Positions 36,432 to 46,071 of a stretch of DNA of 56,349 bases are shown here, piece after piece. This DNA comes from Flavobacterium sp. (GTDB lineage: Bacteria; Bacteroidota; Bacteroidia; Flavobacteriales; Flavobacteriaceae): positions 1 to 56,349 of the forward strand of contig JAGYJR010000012.1 of NCBI GenBank assembly GCA_018401995.1. Direction: 5' to 3'. The notes below the pieces were generated by a model. The model was not told the origin of the DNA. It searched no databases and saw nothing but the letters and a program-made list of their open reading frames with translations. A program made the position numbers and the translations under genes. Numbering within the stretch: position 1 is the first letter of the stretch; every line of letters begins with the position of its first letter.

Positions 36432-37505
36432 TTAGAAAACTTCGTTCTCTTTTAATTTCTCCATGTTGTTCACCATCTGAAGTTCGTCAACAAACTTTTG
36501 AATTTTACCGTTCATTACGCCATCCATGTCAAATACGTCTAAACCAATTCTATGATCGGTTACACGACCTTGCGAATAGTTGTATGTTCTAATTTTTGCC
36601 GAACGGTCACCAGAACTTACTTGCGAAGAACGTTTCGTTGCATCTTCCGCTTGTTTAATTGCTAATTCTTTTTCGTACAAACGCGAACGCAATACTTCCA
36701 ATGCTTTATCTTTATTTTTATGTTGCGATTTTTGATCCTGACATTGCGCCACTAATCCCGTTGGAACGTGCGTTAAACGAACCGCAGATTTCGTAGTATT
36801 TACCGACTGACCACCTGGACCAGACGAACAGAAAAAGTCCACACGAACATCGTTCATATCAATTTGTACATCAAACTCTTCTGCTTCTGGTAACACCATT
36901 ACTGTTGCAGCTGAAGTATGCACACGACCTTGTGTTTCCGTTTGTGGCACACGTTGTACACGGTGAACGCCTGCTTCAAATTTCAATGTTCCGTATACAT
37001 CTTCACCGGTTACTTCAAAAATAACCTCTTTGAAACCACCTGAAGTTCCTTCACTTACATCTACTACAGAAGTTCTCCAACCGCGAGCTTCACAATATTT
37101 GGTATACATACGGAATAAATCACCTGCAAAAATAGAAGCTTCATCACCACCAGTACCAGCACGGATTTCCACCATTACGTTTTTCGCATCTTCTGGATCT
37201 TTAGGAATCAACATGAATTTGATTTCTTCTTCCAATTGTGGCAAACGCTCTTTAGCTTCTTCTAATTGCATTTTGGCCATTTCTACCATTTCAGCATCGG
37301 AGCCATCTGCAATGATTTCTTGAGCTTCTTTTATATTTCCGTCAAGAACGATATATTCTTCACGTTTTTCTACCAAACCTTTAAGGTCTTTGTATTCTTT
37401 ATTTAGTTGTACATAACGCTTCTGATCAGCAATCACATCAGGTTGAATAATCAAATCTGAAATTTCGTCAAAACGTTGTTTTACATATTGTAATCTATCT
37501 AACAT
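36432..37505 (-). CDS. prfA: Peptide chain release factor 1
   Basis: Releases finished proteins at UAA and UAG. The catalytic GGQ is in [20 protein letters not shown] (residues about 227-246); the coiled N-terminal domain ([19 protein letters not shown]) and [17 protein letters not shown] near 310 are typical, and 357 residues is full length. No hemK/prmC gene is beside it. A TAACTTTG box (37536-37529 on the minus strand) is a probable -7 element. Because the normal RF1 is here and TGA is a normal stop in many neighbouring genes, the window gives no sign of an altered code. Confidence 0.97.
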   Translation of the reverse strand: MLDRLQYVKQRFDEISDLIIQPDVIADQKRYVQLNKEYKDLKGLVEKREEYIVLDGNIKEAQEIIADGSDAEMVEMAKMQLEEAKERLPQLEEEIKFMLIPKDPEDAKNVMVEIRAGTGGDEASIFAGDLFRMYTKYCEARGWRTSVVDVSEGTSGGFKEVIFEVTGEDVYGTLKFEAGVHRVQRVPQTETQGRVHTSAATVMVLPEAEEFDVQIDMNDVRVDFFCSSGPGGQSVNTTKSAVRLTHVPTGLVAQCQDQKSQHKNKDKALEVLRSRLYEKELAIKQAEDATKRSSQVSSGDRSAKIRTYNYSQGRVTDHRIGLDVFDMDGVMNGKIQKFVDELQMVNNMEKLKENEVF

Positions 37506-37528
37506 AACTGTTATTTATTTTGGAGTGC

Positions 37529-37536
37529 AAAGTTAC
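37529..37536 (-). promoter_or_regulatory. Probable -7 element of prfA
   Basis: TAACTTTG on the minus strand, matching TAnnTTTG, 24 bases upstream of the prfA start codon. The -33 region has TTA rather than TTG at the expected distance. Confidence 0.5.
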
Positions 37537-37695
37537 AATTTTAGTTTAAAGTTTTAAAATTTAAGTTTCGAAACTTCGGTATAAAAGTTTGCAATTGAAA
37601 ATCAACTTCTTATAATTATTATTTAAAATAAGTCTAAATAAATTTTATGATTTTAAATAAATTAAATATTTTTGTTGGAGAAAAAAAATAAGCTT

Positions 37696-38043
37696 ATGTG
37701 TTGCAATTATTCCATTTTAAAACAAACCCAAAACGGCATGCTGATTTTCTTGAAAGGTTGTGGCAATTACCAATTAACCTTCAACAACCTCAACTTTAGC
37801 TTAACCGAGGAAGAATTAATTGCCTTTACAAATTATTTAAAGCGCATTGATATTGACTATTGGGAAAAGGAATACCAAAACTCAATTTATAAAAAGAAAA
37901 TCCCAATTCCAACGCTGCAAAACAATTTCATTATTCTCATTACCCGATTGGAATTGCATGAATTGCATTTACTTTTAAGCACCGAAAGTTCTAATGAAAT
38001 GCTAAGTTATCACGATTTAAAAAATGGCATCTGTTGGAATTGA
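37696..38043 (+). CDS. DUF6686-type small protein
   Basis: 115 residues from the ATG at 37696; an upstream in-frame TTG at 37672 would add EKKNKL, which I judge untranslated. The start MCCNYSILKQTQNGMLIFLKGC with paired cysteines, then NYQLTFNNLNFSLTEEEL, is the pattern I remember for DUF6686 in Bacteroidota. No membrane segment. The cysteines at 2-3 and about 22 could bind a metal, but that is conjecture. Transcribed alone, with its own terminator. Confidence 0.75.
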   Translation: MCCNYSILKQTQNGMLIFLKGCGNYQLTFNNLNFSLTEEELIAFTNYLKRIDIDYWEKEYQNSIYKKKIPIPTLQNNFIILITRLELHELHLLLSTESSNEMLSYHDLKNGICWN

Positions 38044-38048
38044 TAAGA

Positions 38049-38072
38049 GAGCTCACTTTGGTGGGCTTTTTT
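38049..38072 (+). terminator. Terminator after the DUF6686-type gene
   Basis: Stem GAGCTCAC (38049-38056) with GTGGGCTT (38061-38068), including one G-T pair, and a T-run, just after the stop codon. Confidence 0.75.
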
Positions 38073-38147
38073 GTTTTTTTAACGATTAAATCTCAATTGA
38101 TGATTTGTAAGATTTTTTTATTATTTTTGGTAAAGATAAAACTGACA

Positions 38148-38205
38148 TTTGTCATACATATACACCCAAAATTGGGTCGCTATGTATGATTTTGTCATAC
38201 ATATA
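38148..38205. repeat. Nested palindrome with a direct repeat
   Basis: TCATACATA (38152-38160) pairs with TATGTATGA (38181-38189), enclosing a second stem ACCCAA/TTGGGT (38164-38169, 38172-38177). TTTGTCATACATATA occurs at 38148-38162 and again at 38191-38205, 43 bases apart. It lies at the left edge of the degraded orphan gene. It could be an operator or part of a mobile cassette boundary. Confidence 0.65.
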
Positions 38206-38269
38206 AACAAGTTGGAGAGTAATTGTCCTAGACTACGGATTAGTTTACGCAAAGAATTTTTGGGATATT

Positions 38270-38816
38270 TTTTTTGTTTTTTAAAAGAGAAAAGAATTTT
38301 CGCTTCAAGTCTTTCGATAAAATCATTGAATGGTCTAAATACATTTGACAGAATCAAACTTACCACTGACGAATGCTAAATGAAAATTTAGTTGAACCTG
38401 ACTATGATAATGCTGAAGATTGAATTTTATTTATTGTGATGGTATACTTCAAACAGACTTTTTACAACAATTGACTTTGTATTTAAACGACTGAAAGCAA
38501 AAGATAAGTTTAACTTTTTAACTGTTATGTTAGGAGCCAGACAAGACTGCAAGAATATAAAGGTTAGATGATTTGAATTTGTTGGTTATGAATTATTAGA
38601 CCATGATTTCAGCATAAGTGCATTAACAAATTGTGGCGGTTTTGACGAAATATTTTTACCAACAGACCTGAATGATAAAGGACTAATTGACGATCTTAAG
38701 CAAAGCTTATGAAATAAAAGAAACTACTTTTAGAAAACAACCCTGACGAACATCATGCAGTCACAAACGTGTTTGCAGTTTGGTGACATAAACTATTGGG
38801 CGATAACAAAAACTAA
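38270..38816 (+). pseudogene. Degraded orphan gene with TGA at tryptophan-like positions
   Basis: Several frames join into one protein. A first piece (FDKIIEWSKYI, MLNENLVEPDYDN, from about 38,300) leads to a better piece from 38410: IEFYLL, WYTSNRLFTTIDFVFKRLK, FLTVMLGARQDCKNIKVR, FEFVGYELLDHDF, SALTNCGGFDEIFLPTDL, then after a frameshift near 38,700 LLENNPDEHH and NVFAVW.HKLLGDN to TAA at 38816. In-frame TGA falls where Trp fits (LL-TGA-WY, VR-TGA-FE, VW-TGA-HK), three probable G-to-A changes. I do not recognise the family; the compact NCGGF region suggests a small cytoplasmic protein. It looks like a dead single-gene insert. Confidence 0.55.
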
Positions 38817-39010
38817 CAAAATAAAAGAAAGCCGAACATTAACCACCGTTTAGCAATTGCTAGGTTAGTTATATTTGGAATTTTCTCCGAAAATCTAATG
38901 AGGAGTTTTGTACTTGTAAAGTTTCCCATGTTTAAATTCGATGACGAAAATGCTTAAAAAATAAAAAAGCTGTTTATGGCTACTCGCCATTTTTAGAGTA
39001 TAAACAACAA
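38817..39010. repeat. Hairpin-rich tail after the orphan pseudogene
   Basis: From 38831: TTAACC, then a perfect palindrome TAGCAATTGCTA (38850-38861), then GGTTAG, giving TAACC..GGTTA outer pairing; further on ATTTTC/GAAAAT pair around 38,881-38,895. I recall similar AGCAATTGCT-centred tails after solitary hypothetical genes in Bacteroidota, reminiscent of gene-cassette ends, but the core does not match the integron attC consensus. No gene seen. Confidence 0.4.
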
Positions 39011-39035
39011 AATCCCGAGCAACTAACTCGGGATT
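39011..39035 (-). terminator. Terminator of the pepD remnant
   Basis: Perfect 9-bp stem AATCCCGAG (39011-39019) with CTCGGGATT (39027-39035); on the minus strand it is followed by TTTGTTGTTT, 26 bases after the pepD stop codon. Confidence 0.85.
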
Positions 39036-39060
39036 CCATCTATCTTCTAAAATCTAATTT

Positions 39061-39303
39061 CTATTCTCTTATTTTTTTAACCGGAATATTTTGTAAAATC
39101 TCCAACACAAATTTCCAATATTTTTGAGCAGAAGAAATACTCGCTCTTTCATTTGGGCTATTCGCATCTTCAATAGTTGGTCCAAAAGAAATCATGTCCA
39201 TTTTTGTATAATTGGTTCCTAAAATTCCACATTCTAATCCTCCGTGACACGCTACTACATTGGGTTTTGAACCGTTTTATTTTTCGTAATTAGCGGTTAA
39301 AAT
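39061..39303 (-). pseudogene. pepD: 3' remnant of pepD (aminoacyl-histidine dipeptidase)
   Basis: About 80 codons matching the C-terminus of PepD, the M20/M18-like zinc dipeptidase that cuts carnosine-type dipeptides: VVACHGGLECGILGTNY, MDMISFGPTIEDANSPNER, then SAQKYWKFVLEILQNIP and a TAG stop at 39061. The glutamate-containing GLECG is the metal-ligand region. The remaining three quarters of the gene are absent, since yaaA ends 32 bases upstream in the same direction, and one in-frame TAA interrupts ANYEK-GSKP. A deletion or misassembly has removed the 5' part. Confidence 0.82.
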
Positions 39304-39334
39304 CCTATTATGAGTATTATTTCGTTCGTTTAAA

Positions 39335-40093
39335 TTACCTCGTAAAAACCAATGTATTCCCTTTACTCAAATTGGCATCAAAAGCGTAACCTTCGTAGTT
39401 AAAACCTTTTAAATCTTCAATGGTTTTGGCATTGGAATCAATGATGTAACGTACCATTAAACCTCTAGCTTTTTTGGCAAAGAAACTAATCATTTTCAGT
39501 TTTCCGTCTTTGTAATCTTTGAATTCGGGTGTGATTACGGGAACTTTTAAGGTTTTGGTATCCACCGCGCTGAAATATTCATTACTTGCTAAATTTAGGA
39601 ATAATTCGTCTTTGGTTATTTCTTTGTTTAACGCATCGGTTATGGTTTTCTTCCAAAACTCGTATAAATTCTTTTTGGTTCCAATGGCAATGGAAGTTCC
39701 CATTTCTAAACGGTATTCTTGCATCAAATCTAACGGACGTAAAATTCCATACAAACCTGATAAAATACGAAGTTGGTCTTGCAAATCGTCTAATTTATCT
39801 GTTGGAATGGTATAAGCATCCAAACCGGTATACACATCACCATTAAACGCATAAACCGCCGGACGTGCATTTTCTGGTGTAAAAGGTAATGCCCAATCTT
39901 GATTGCGTTGCCAGTTCAAATCGGCTAACTTCTCCGAAATGTCCATCAACTCCATCAAGTCTTTTGGTTTTTTCTTTTTTAGTGTTTTTTGAATGGTATT
40001 GGCTTTATCTAAAAATTGCGCTTCTGTAAAACGTTGCGTTGGCAATGCGGTTGTATAATCTAACGATTTGGCTGGTGATATTACGATTTTCAT
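39335..40093 (-). CDS. yaaA: Peroxide stress protein YaaA
   Basis: 252 residues of the DUF328/UPF0246 family, whose E. coli member limits free iron and DNA damage under hydrogen peroxide and binds DNA. The family opening [13 protein letters not shown] and the central [37 protein letters not shown] and the C-terminal [16 protein letters not shown] are all present and the length is typical. Its downstream neighbour should be an ordinary gene but is the pepD remnant, so the junction lies just after this stop codon. Confidence 0.95.
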   Translation of the reverse strand: MKIVISPAKSLDYTTALPTQRFTEAQFLDKANTIQKTLKKKKPKDLMELMDISEKLADLNWQRNQDWALPFTPENARPAVYAFNGDVYTGLDAYTIPTDKLDDLQDQLRILSGLYGILRPLDLMQEYRLEMGTSIAIGTKKNLYEFWKKTITDALNKEITKDELFLNLASNEYFSAVDTKTLKVPVITPEFKDYKDGKLKMISFFAKKARGLMVRYIIDSNAKTIEDLKGFNYEGYAFDANLSKGNTLVFTR

Positions 40094-40194
40094 AGTAGTT
40101 TCATTTTGATTTTCAAAAATAGCAATTTGGTTTCACAAATCATTTACGTAGTAATGGAAATAATCGATTGAAGTATTGGTAATTTTTATAAAAA

Positions 40195-40216
40195 AAGCTC
40201 CAAAAAATTGGAGCTT
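40195..40216 (-). terminator. Terminator of the 40222-41504 unit
   Basis: Stem AAGCTCCAA (40195-40203) with TTGGAGCTT (40208-40216), followed on the minus strand by a T-run. Confidence 0.88.
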
Positions 40217-40221
40217 AAAGG

Positions 40222-40716
40222 TTATTGTTGTTTTTGTTTTTCATACAAAATAGTTTCAATAGTTTCAAAATCGGTTGGTTTATCATCGTTATGAAAATAT
40301 TTCACTAAAATTTGTCCCCAAAAGTCTCCATTGGAAAACTCGGCAATAATCCAACGGTGGTTTAAGATTTTCGCTTTATTAACTACGAAGTTTTTCCCAT
40401 CCATTGGTTCGTAAGGAATTAAGGAATTACCTTTAGGTTGTGTATTCATACTTACCAAGTCTTCATTTACTTTTTCCATTACTTTTTCGTAATCCAAGTT
40501 TTTATTGTAAAAGTAATCTTGAGCATCTTGGTCTTTTTGAATATCAAAATAATCGTTATACATAGCGTTGTTGATAGAATCTCTAGCTACAGTTAAACGC
40601 TCTTTGATTTTAGTAACTTCATTTTCTTTGGCATCTAAAATTTTATTGGAATTCACATATTGGTAAACATTAAATAAAACAGCCAAAATGAACAAGTAAA
40701 GAAAAGTATTTTTCAT
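40222..40716 (-). CDS. Conserved membrane-anchored protein of unknown function
   Basis: 164 residues with an uncleaved-looking N-terminal anchor (NTFLYLFILAVLFNVYQYV), a coiled-coil-like segment (KILDAKENEVTKIKERLTVA), then a compact domain with VNKAKILNHRWIIAEFSNGDFWGQILVKY. I have seen orthologues labelled hydrolase in flavobacteria, but no catalytic motif is visible, so that label is doubtful. It starts 14 bases after the metallo-hydrolase stop and is probably co-transcribed with it. Confidence 0.78.
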   Translation of the reverse strand: MKNTFLYLFILAVLFNVYQYVNSNKILDAKENEVTKIKERLTVARDSINNAMYNDYFDIQKDQDAQDYFYNKNLDYEKVMEKVNEDLVSMNTQPKGNSLIPYEPMDGKNFVVNKAKILNHRWIIAEFSNGDFWGQILVKYFHNDDKPTDFETIETILYEKQKQQ

Positions 40717-40730
40717 AAATATGGGTTTGA

Positions 40731-41504
40731 TTAAATTGTAATTTCTAAATTATCGTATGCAATATAAACGTTTTCTGGAAGCTTTTGTTGTATTTCATCG
40801 TGAAATCCAAACAAGTGACTAATATGCGTTAAATAGGTTTTCTCTGGTTGTACTTGTGCTATAAATGCCAAAGCTTCTTCCAAATTGAAATGAGTTTGGT
40901 GCGGTTCCTCGCGTAAACAATTTATTACCAAAACCTTACATTTTTTTATTTTATCCAATTCTTCAGATGCAATGGTTTTTACATCCGTTAAGTAAACAAA
41001 GTCATTTATTTTGTAACCAAAAACCTGTAAGTCGCCATGAAAAGCATTAATTGGTGTTACTTTTTGATTTTTTATAAAGAAATCTTCGTTGTTTTTAACT
41101 TCGTTAATTGCTACAGAAGGCGCTCCAGGATATCTATTTTCGGTAGCAAAAATATAATCGAAGCGTTTGGCTAAGTTTTGTAAAACACGTTGGTGCGCAT
41201 AAATAGGCATTGGACCTTGTTTGAAATTAAACGGTCGAATATCGTCCATTCCAGCGGTATGATCGGCGTGTTCGTGTGTAAAAAGTATTGCATCAATAGC
41301 CGTACAGCCTGAAGTTAGCATTTGTTGTCTGAAATCAGGACCACAATCGATGACCAAAGAAAAGTCGTCCGAATGTACCCAAACGGAAACACGCAATCGT
41401 TTGTCTTTGGGATTTGAACTCAAACAAACAGAATGGTTGCTCCCAATAACTGGAATTCCTTGTGATGTACCTGTTCCTAAGAAATAAATTTTCAATGCGT
41501 GCAT
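40731..41504 (-). CDS. PhnP-like metallo-beta-lactamase-fold phosphodiesterase
   Basis: 257 residues from the ATG at 41504; an upstream in-frame start at 41543 would add a short hydrophobic leader absent from homologues, which begin at LKIYFLGTGTSQGIP. The metal motif LFTHEHADHTAGMDD lies near residues 75-89; VIDCGPDFRQQM precedes it and VINCLREEPHQTHFN and LTHISHLFGFHDE follow. This group includes PhnP and cyclic-phosphate phosphodiesterases; the substrate is not known. Divergent from the 41603 gene. Confidence 0.9.
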   Translation of the reverse strand: MHALKIYFLGTGTSQGIPVIGSNHSVCLSSNPKDKRLRVSVWVHSDDFSLVIDCGPDFRQQMLTSGCTAIDAILFTHEHADHTAGMDDIRPFNFKQGPMPIYAHQRVLQNLAKRFDYIFATENRYPGAPSVAINEVKNNEDFFIKNQKVTPINAFHGDLQVFGYKINDFVYLTDVKTIASEELDKIKKCKVLVINCLREEPHQTHFNLEEALAFIAQVQPEKTYLTHISHLFGFHDEIQQKLPENVYIAYDNLEITI

Positions 41505-41549
41505 AGCAAACAAAAATAAGAAAAATTGGGATAATTTTAGCAATTTAAT

Positions 41550-41557
41550 TAACTTTG
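41550..41557 (+). promoter_or_regulatory. Probable -7 element for the 41603 gene
   Basis: TAACTTTG matches TAnnTTTG; a TTG lies 21 bases upstream (41526-41528). It is about 46 bases before the start codon. Confidence 0.5.
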
Positions 41558-41602
41558 CAATATAGTTGATACTTATCGACTTATCCTAAATTATCATTTT
41601 AA

Positions 41603-43066
41603 ATGAAAAGCATAGTTACAGAAATTGAATTAATCGGTGATAGAAAAATTGAACAAATCCCTTCAATCAAAGACAAAGCCTTACGAATTAACTTAAACCA
41701 AAGTATTTACGGGACATTTGCAGAAATTGGAGCGGGACAAGAAACTGTACGTCATTTTTTTAGAGCTGGAGCAAGTTCAGGAACCATTGCAAAAGCGATG
41801 TCGGCCTATGATAAAGACTTTAGTGATGCCATTTATGGAATTGAAGCAGATGGTCGCTATGTTACCGAAAGTCGTTTAAAAAAGATGTTGGCTCATGAAA
41901 CGCGACTAATTGAAGAGCGATTACAAAGAGACAAACATCCCAATAAAATTTACTTTAGTTATGCAAACACGGTAGCTACAATCGATTTTGCAAAACAATA
42001 CAAAGGTCATGGTTGGGTTGGAATTAGTTTCCAAGTGGCACCAGGAGAAGAATATAATGAAATTTTATTGCATATACGTTTTAAAGAAACTGATGCCCGT
42101 TTACAACAAGAAACATTGGGAATTTTAGGTGTAAATTTAATTTACGGAGCATTTTACAAACACAACGATCCTAAGAAATTACTTCGCTACTTATATGACC
42201 ATTTAGATAAAGACCAATTAGAGATTGATACCATTAATTTTTCTGGACCCAGATTTGCTAATGTAGACAACCGTCTAATGAGTTTACAATTGGTTAAAAA
42301 TGGAATGACAGATGCTGTAATGTTTGGTCCAGACGGGAAAAATATTCTTCCAGCAGCAGTATTGTATAAAAAGAATATTTTAGCATTAAGAGGAAGTTTT
42401 AGACCTGTTACTAAAGTAAACATGAACATGTATAAGAAATCTTATGACATGTTTATCCAAGAAAACAAAGTAGATAAAGACAATACATTTGTAATTTTCG
42501 AAATAACACTTTCCAACCTAAAAGCAGAAGGCGAAATTGACGAAAGAGATTTCTTAGACAGAGCAGAATTACTTTGTTCGCTAGGACAAACCGTAATGAT
42601 TTCAAATTTCCAAGAATTCTATAAAGTAGTTGAATACTTCTCTGATTTTACCAAAGCTAGAATGGGATTAGCTATGGGAGTTAATAATCTAGTAGATATT
42701 TTTGACGAGAAATATTACCGTCACTTATCGGGTGGTATTTTGGAAGCTTTTGGAAAGTTATTCTATCGCGATTTGAAAGTATATTTATACCCAATGAAAG
42801 GAGAAGATGGAACAGTAATTAATTCGGACAATCTGAAAGTACATCCAAGAATGAAAGAGTTGTACAAATTCTTTAAATTCAACGGAAAAGTAATTGATAT
42901 AGCTAATTATGACGAACAAAATCTAGAAATTTTCTCTAGACATGTTCTCAAAATGATTGTTAATGGTGAAACAGGTTGGGAAAAAATGCTTCCTGATGGA
43001 ACCGCAGATATAATCAAACAACATAAATTATTTGGTTATCAATCTAAAAAGGAATTAGCTGAATAA
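41603..43066 (+). CDS. Conserved 487-residue soluble protein of unknown function
   Basis: A long cytoplasmic protein with no signal peptide, no membrane segment and no motif I can assign. Conserved-looking stretches include AEIGAGQETVRHFFRAGASS near residue 40, KIYFSYANTVATIDF, WVGISFQVAPGEEYNEI, MGLAMGVNNLVDIFDEKYY and HLSGGILEAFGKLFY. Orthologues are widespread in Bacteroidota and I recall them being labelled TonB-dependent receptor or nicotinate-nucleotide adenylyltransferase; neither fits the sequence. Transcribed alone between divergent phnP-like and convergent bcp genes. Confidence 0.85.
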   Translation: MKSIVTEIELIGDRKIEQIPSIKDKALRINLNQSIYGTFAEIGAGQETVRHFFRAGASSGTIAKAMSAYDKDFSDAIYGIEADGRYVTESRLKKMLAHETRLIEERLQRDKHPNKIYFSYANTVATIDFAKQYKGHGWVGISFQVAPGEEYNEILLHIRFKETDARLQQETLGILGVNLIYGAFYKHNDPKKLLRYLYDHLDKDQLEIDTINFSGPRFANVDNRLMSLQLVKNGMTDAVMFGPDGKNILPAAVLYKKNILALRGSFRPVTKVNMNMYKKSYDMFIQENKVDKDNTFVIFEITLSNLKAEGEIDERDFLDRAELLCSLGQTVMISNFQEFYKVVEYFSDFTKARMGLAMGVNNLVDIFDEKYYRHLSGGILEAFGKLFYRDLKVYLYPMKGEDGTVINSDNLKVHPRMKELYKFFKFNGKVIDIANYDEQNLEIFSRHVLKMIVNGETGWEKMLPDGTADIIKQHKLFGYQSKKELAE

Positions 43067-43075
43067 ACATAAAAC

Positions 43076-43104
43076 AAAAACTGCCTGAAAATCAGGCAGT
43101 TTTT
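43076..43104. terminator. Bidirectional terminator
   Basis: Perfect 13-bp stem AAAAACTGCCTGA (43076-43088) with TCAGGCAGTTTTT (43092-43104), loop AAA, touching the bcp stop codon region. Confidence 0.92.
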
Positions 43105-43557
43105 TTATTTTAAAATTTGAGCAGCATGCGCTTTGGTTTTTACATCTGAAATTACTTCTTCTATTTTACCATTTTCATCTATAACAAATGTGGTTCTGTG
43201 AATGCCATCGTATTCTTTACCCATGAATTTTTTCGGTCCCCAAACACCAAATGCTTGAATCACTGATTTATCTTCATCTGCCAATAACGGAAAAGGAAAT
43301 TGGTATTTTTCTACAAACTTCGCTTGCGCTTTAGCACTATCTGCACTAACACCAAGTAAGGCGTAATTTTTAGCTTTAAAAGTTTCAAAATTGTCTCTCA
43401 AATCGCATGCTTCAGCCGTACAACCTGGCGTATTGGCTTTGGGATAAAAGAAAACAACTAATTTCTTTCCTTTATAATCAGCTAAAGTGTGTTTTTTACC
43501 GTCTTGATCTAATCCTGAAAAATTGGGAGCTGCATCTCCTTTTTGTAATGTTGTCAT
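43105..43557 (-). CDS. bcp: Thioredoxin-dependent thiol peroxidase (Bcp/PrxQ)
   Basis: A 150-residue peroxiredoxin that reduces hydrogen and organic peroxides. The peroxidatic cysteine lies in YPKANTPGCTAEACDLRD (residues about 38-55), with the resolving cysteine five residues later, the PrxQ arrangement. The N-terminus (KGDAAPNFSGLDQDGK) and C-terminal HRTTFVIDENGKI are typical. Divergent from nth: two genes tied to oxidative damage side by side, probably sharing the intergenic promoter region. Confidence 0.96.
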   Translation of the reverse strand: MTTLQKGDAAPNFSGLDQDGKKHTLADYKGKKLVVFFYPKANTPGCTAEACDLRDNFETFKAKNYALLGVSADSAKAQAKFVEKYQFPFPLLADEDKSVIQAFGVWGPKKFMGKEYDGIHRTTFVIDENGKIEEVISDVKTKAHAAQILK

Positions 43558-43625
43558 TTCTTTTTCTTTTACTGGTTTATCCTTTAATTTTGTATAAATT
43601 TACAATTTAATATAAAAGTACCAAA

Positions 43626-44273
43626 ATGACTAAAAGCGAAAAAGTAACATTCGTTATAAATACGTTAAATGAACTTTATCCTGAAATTCCAATTCCTTTA
43701 GATCATAAGGATCCTTATACTTTACTTATTGCCGTATTGCTTTCTGCGCAATGCACTGATGTTCGTGTAAACCAAATTACGCCTTTACTTTTTGCAAAAG
43801 CAGACAATCCGTATGATATGGTAAAAATGAGTGTTGAAGAAATTAAAGAAATTATTCGTCCTTGTGGTTTATCACCAATGAAATCAAAAGGTATTCACGG
43901 ATTATCAGAAATACTAATTGAAAAACATAATGGTGAAGTTCCTCAAAGTTTCACTGATTTAGAAGCTTTACCTGCTGTTGGACATAAAACGGCAAGTGTT
44001 GTTATGAGTCAAGCTTTTGGTGTACCTGCCTTTCCAGTTGATACCCATATTCATCGATTACTATATCGTTGGGGTTTTACCAATGGAAAAAACGTACAAC
44101 AAACCGAAAAAGATGCCAAACGCTTATTTCCAAAAGAACTTTGGAATGAATTGCATTTGCAAATTATTTGGTATGGAAGAGAATATTCTCCAGCTAGAGG
44201 TTGGAATTTAGAGAAAGACATCATTACCAAAACCATTGGAAGAAAATCGGTTTTACAAGAAAAAACAAAATAG
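43626..44273 (+). CDS. nth: Endonuclease III-like DNA glycosylase lacking the Fe-S cluster
   Basis: A 215-residue HhH-GPD glycosylase/AP lyase for oxidised pyrimidines. The helix-hairpin-helix with catalytic lysine is LEALPAVGHKTASVVM (residues about 115-130; K about 125) and the catalytic aspartate is in PAFPVDTHIHRL (about 144). The N-terminal LIAVLLSAQCTDVRVNQIT is typical. The C-terminus reads WYGREYSPARGWNLEKDIITKT, where most Nth have four cysteines (C-X6-C-X2-C-X5-C); none is present, so no 4Fe-4S cluster can form. The frame runs cleanly to its stop, so this is not truncation. Confidence 0.93.
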   Translation: MTKSEKVTFVINTLNELYPEIPIPLDHKDPYTLLIAVLLSAQCTDVRVNQITPLLFAKADNPYDMVKMSVEEIKEIIRPCGLSPMKSKGIHGLSEILIEKHNGEVPQSFTDLEALPAVGHKTASVVMSQAFGVPAFPVDTHIHRLLYRWGFTNGKNVQQTEKDAKRLFPKELWNELHLQIIWYGREYSPARGWNLEKDIITKTIGRKSVLQEKTK

Positions 44274-44298
44274 GCTATCATTTCTGACAGCCTATTTT
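44268..44298. terminator. Bidirectional terminator
   Basis: Stem AAATAGGCT-TCA with TGA-AGCCTATTT (one mismatch inside), loop TTTC, between the convergent nth and ABC-F genes. Confidence 0.82.
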
Positions 44299-44299
44299 T

Positions 44300-45931
<1,632 letters not shown>

Positions 45932-46071
45932 TTATAAAATTGTTGCAAAAGTAGAAAAAATAGTGCAGTTTTGACGCTACAATTCACAAATAATATAATG
46001 TTTAATTTAACGCTCTATTAACAATAGATTAAAAAATTTACTAATATTTTTGTTTACTAGATTAAAATTTG

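Noticed and set aside
38149..38379. 76-residue plus-strand gene starting in the palindrome
   Set aside because: Its first part translates the direct repeat and palindrome, its middle is phenylalanine-rich from T-runs, and a neighbouring frame reads better as part of the orphan pseudogene.
38410..38816. Evidence of a UGA-Trp genetic code in the host
   Set aside because: Many intact genes in the window end in TGA, including rlmH's upstream neighbour, and Trp is TGG throughout them; only the degraded gene shows TGA at Trp-like sites.
38831..38900. Integron attC site
   Set aside because: The outer pairing TAACC/GGTTA does not give the R'' and R' core (GTTRRRY) and no integron integrase is present; kept only as a cassette-like hairpin.
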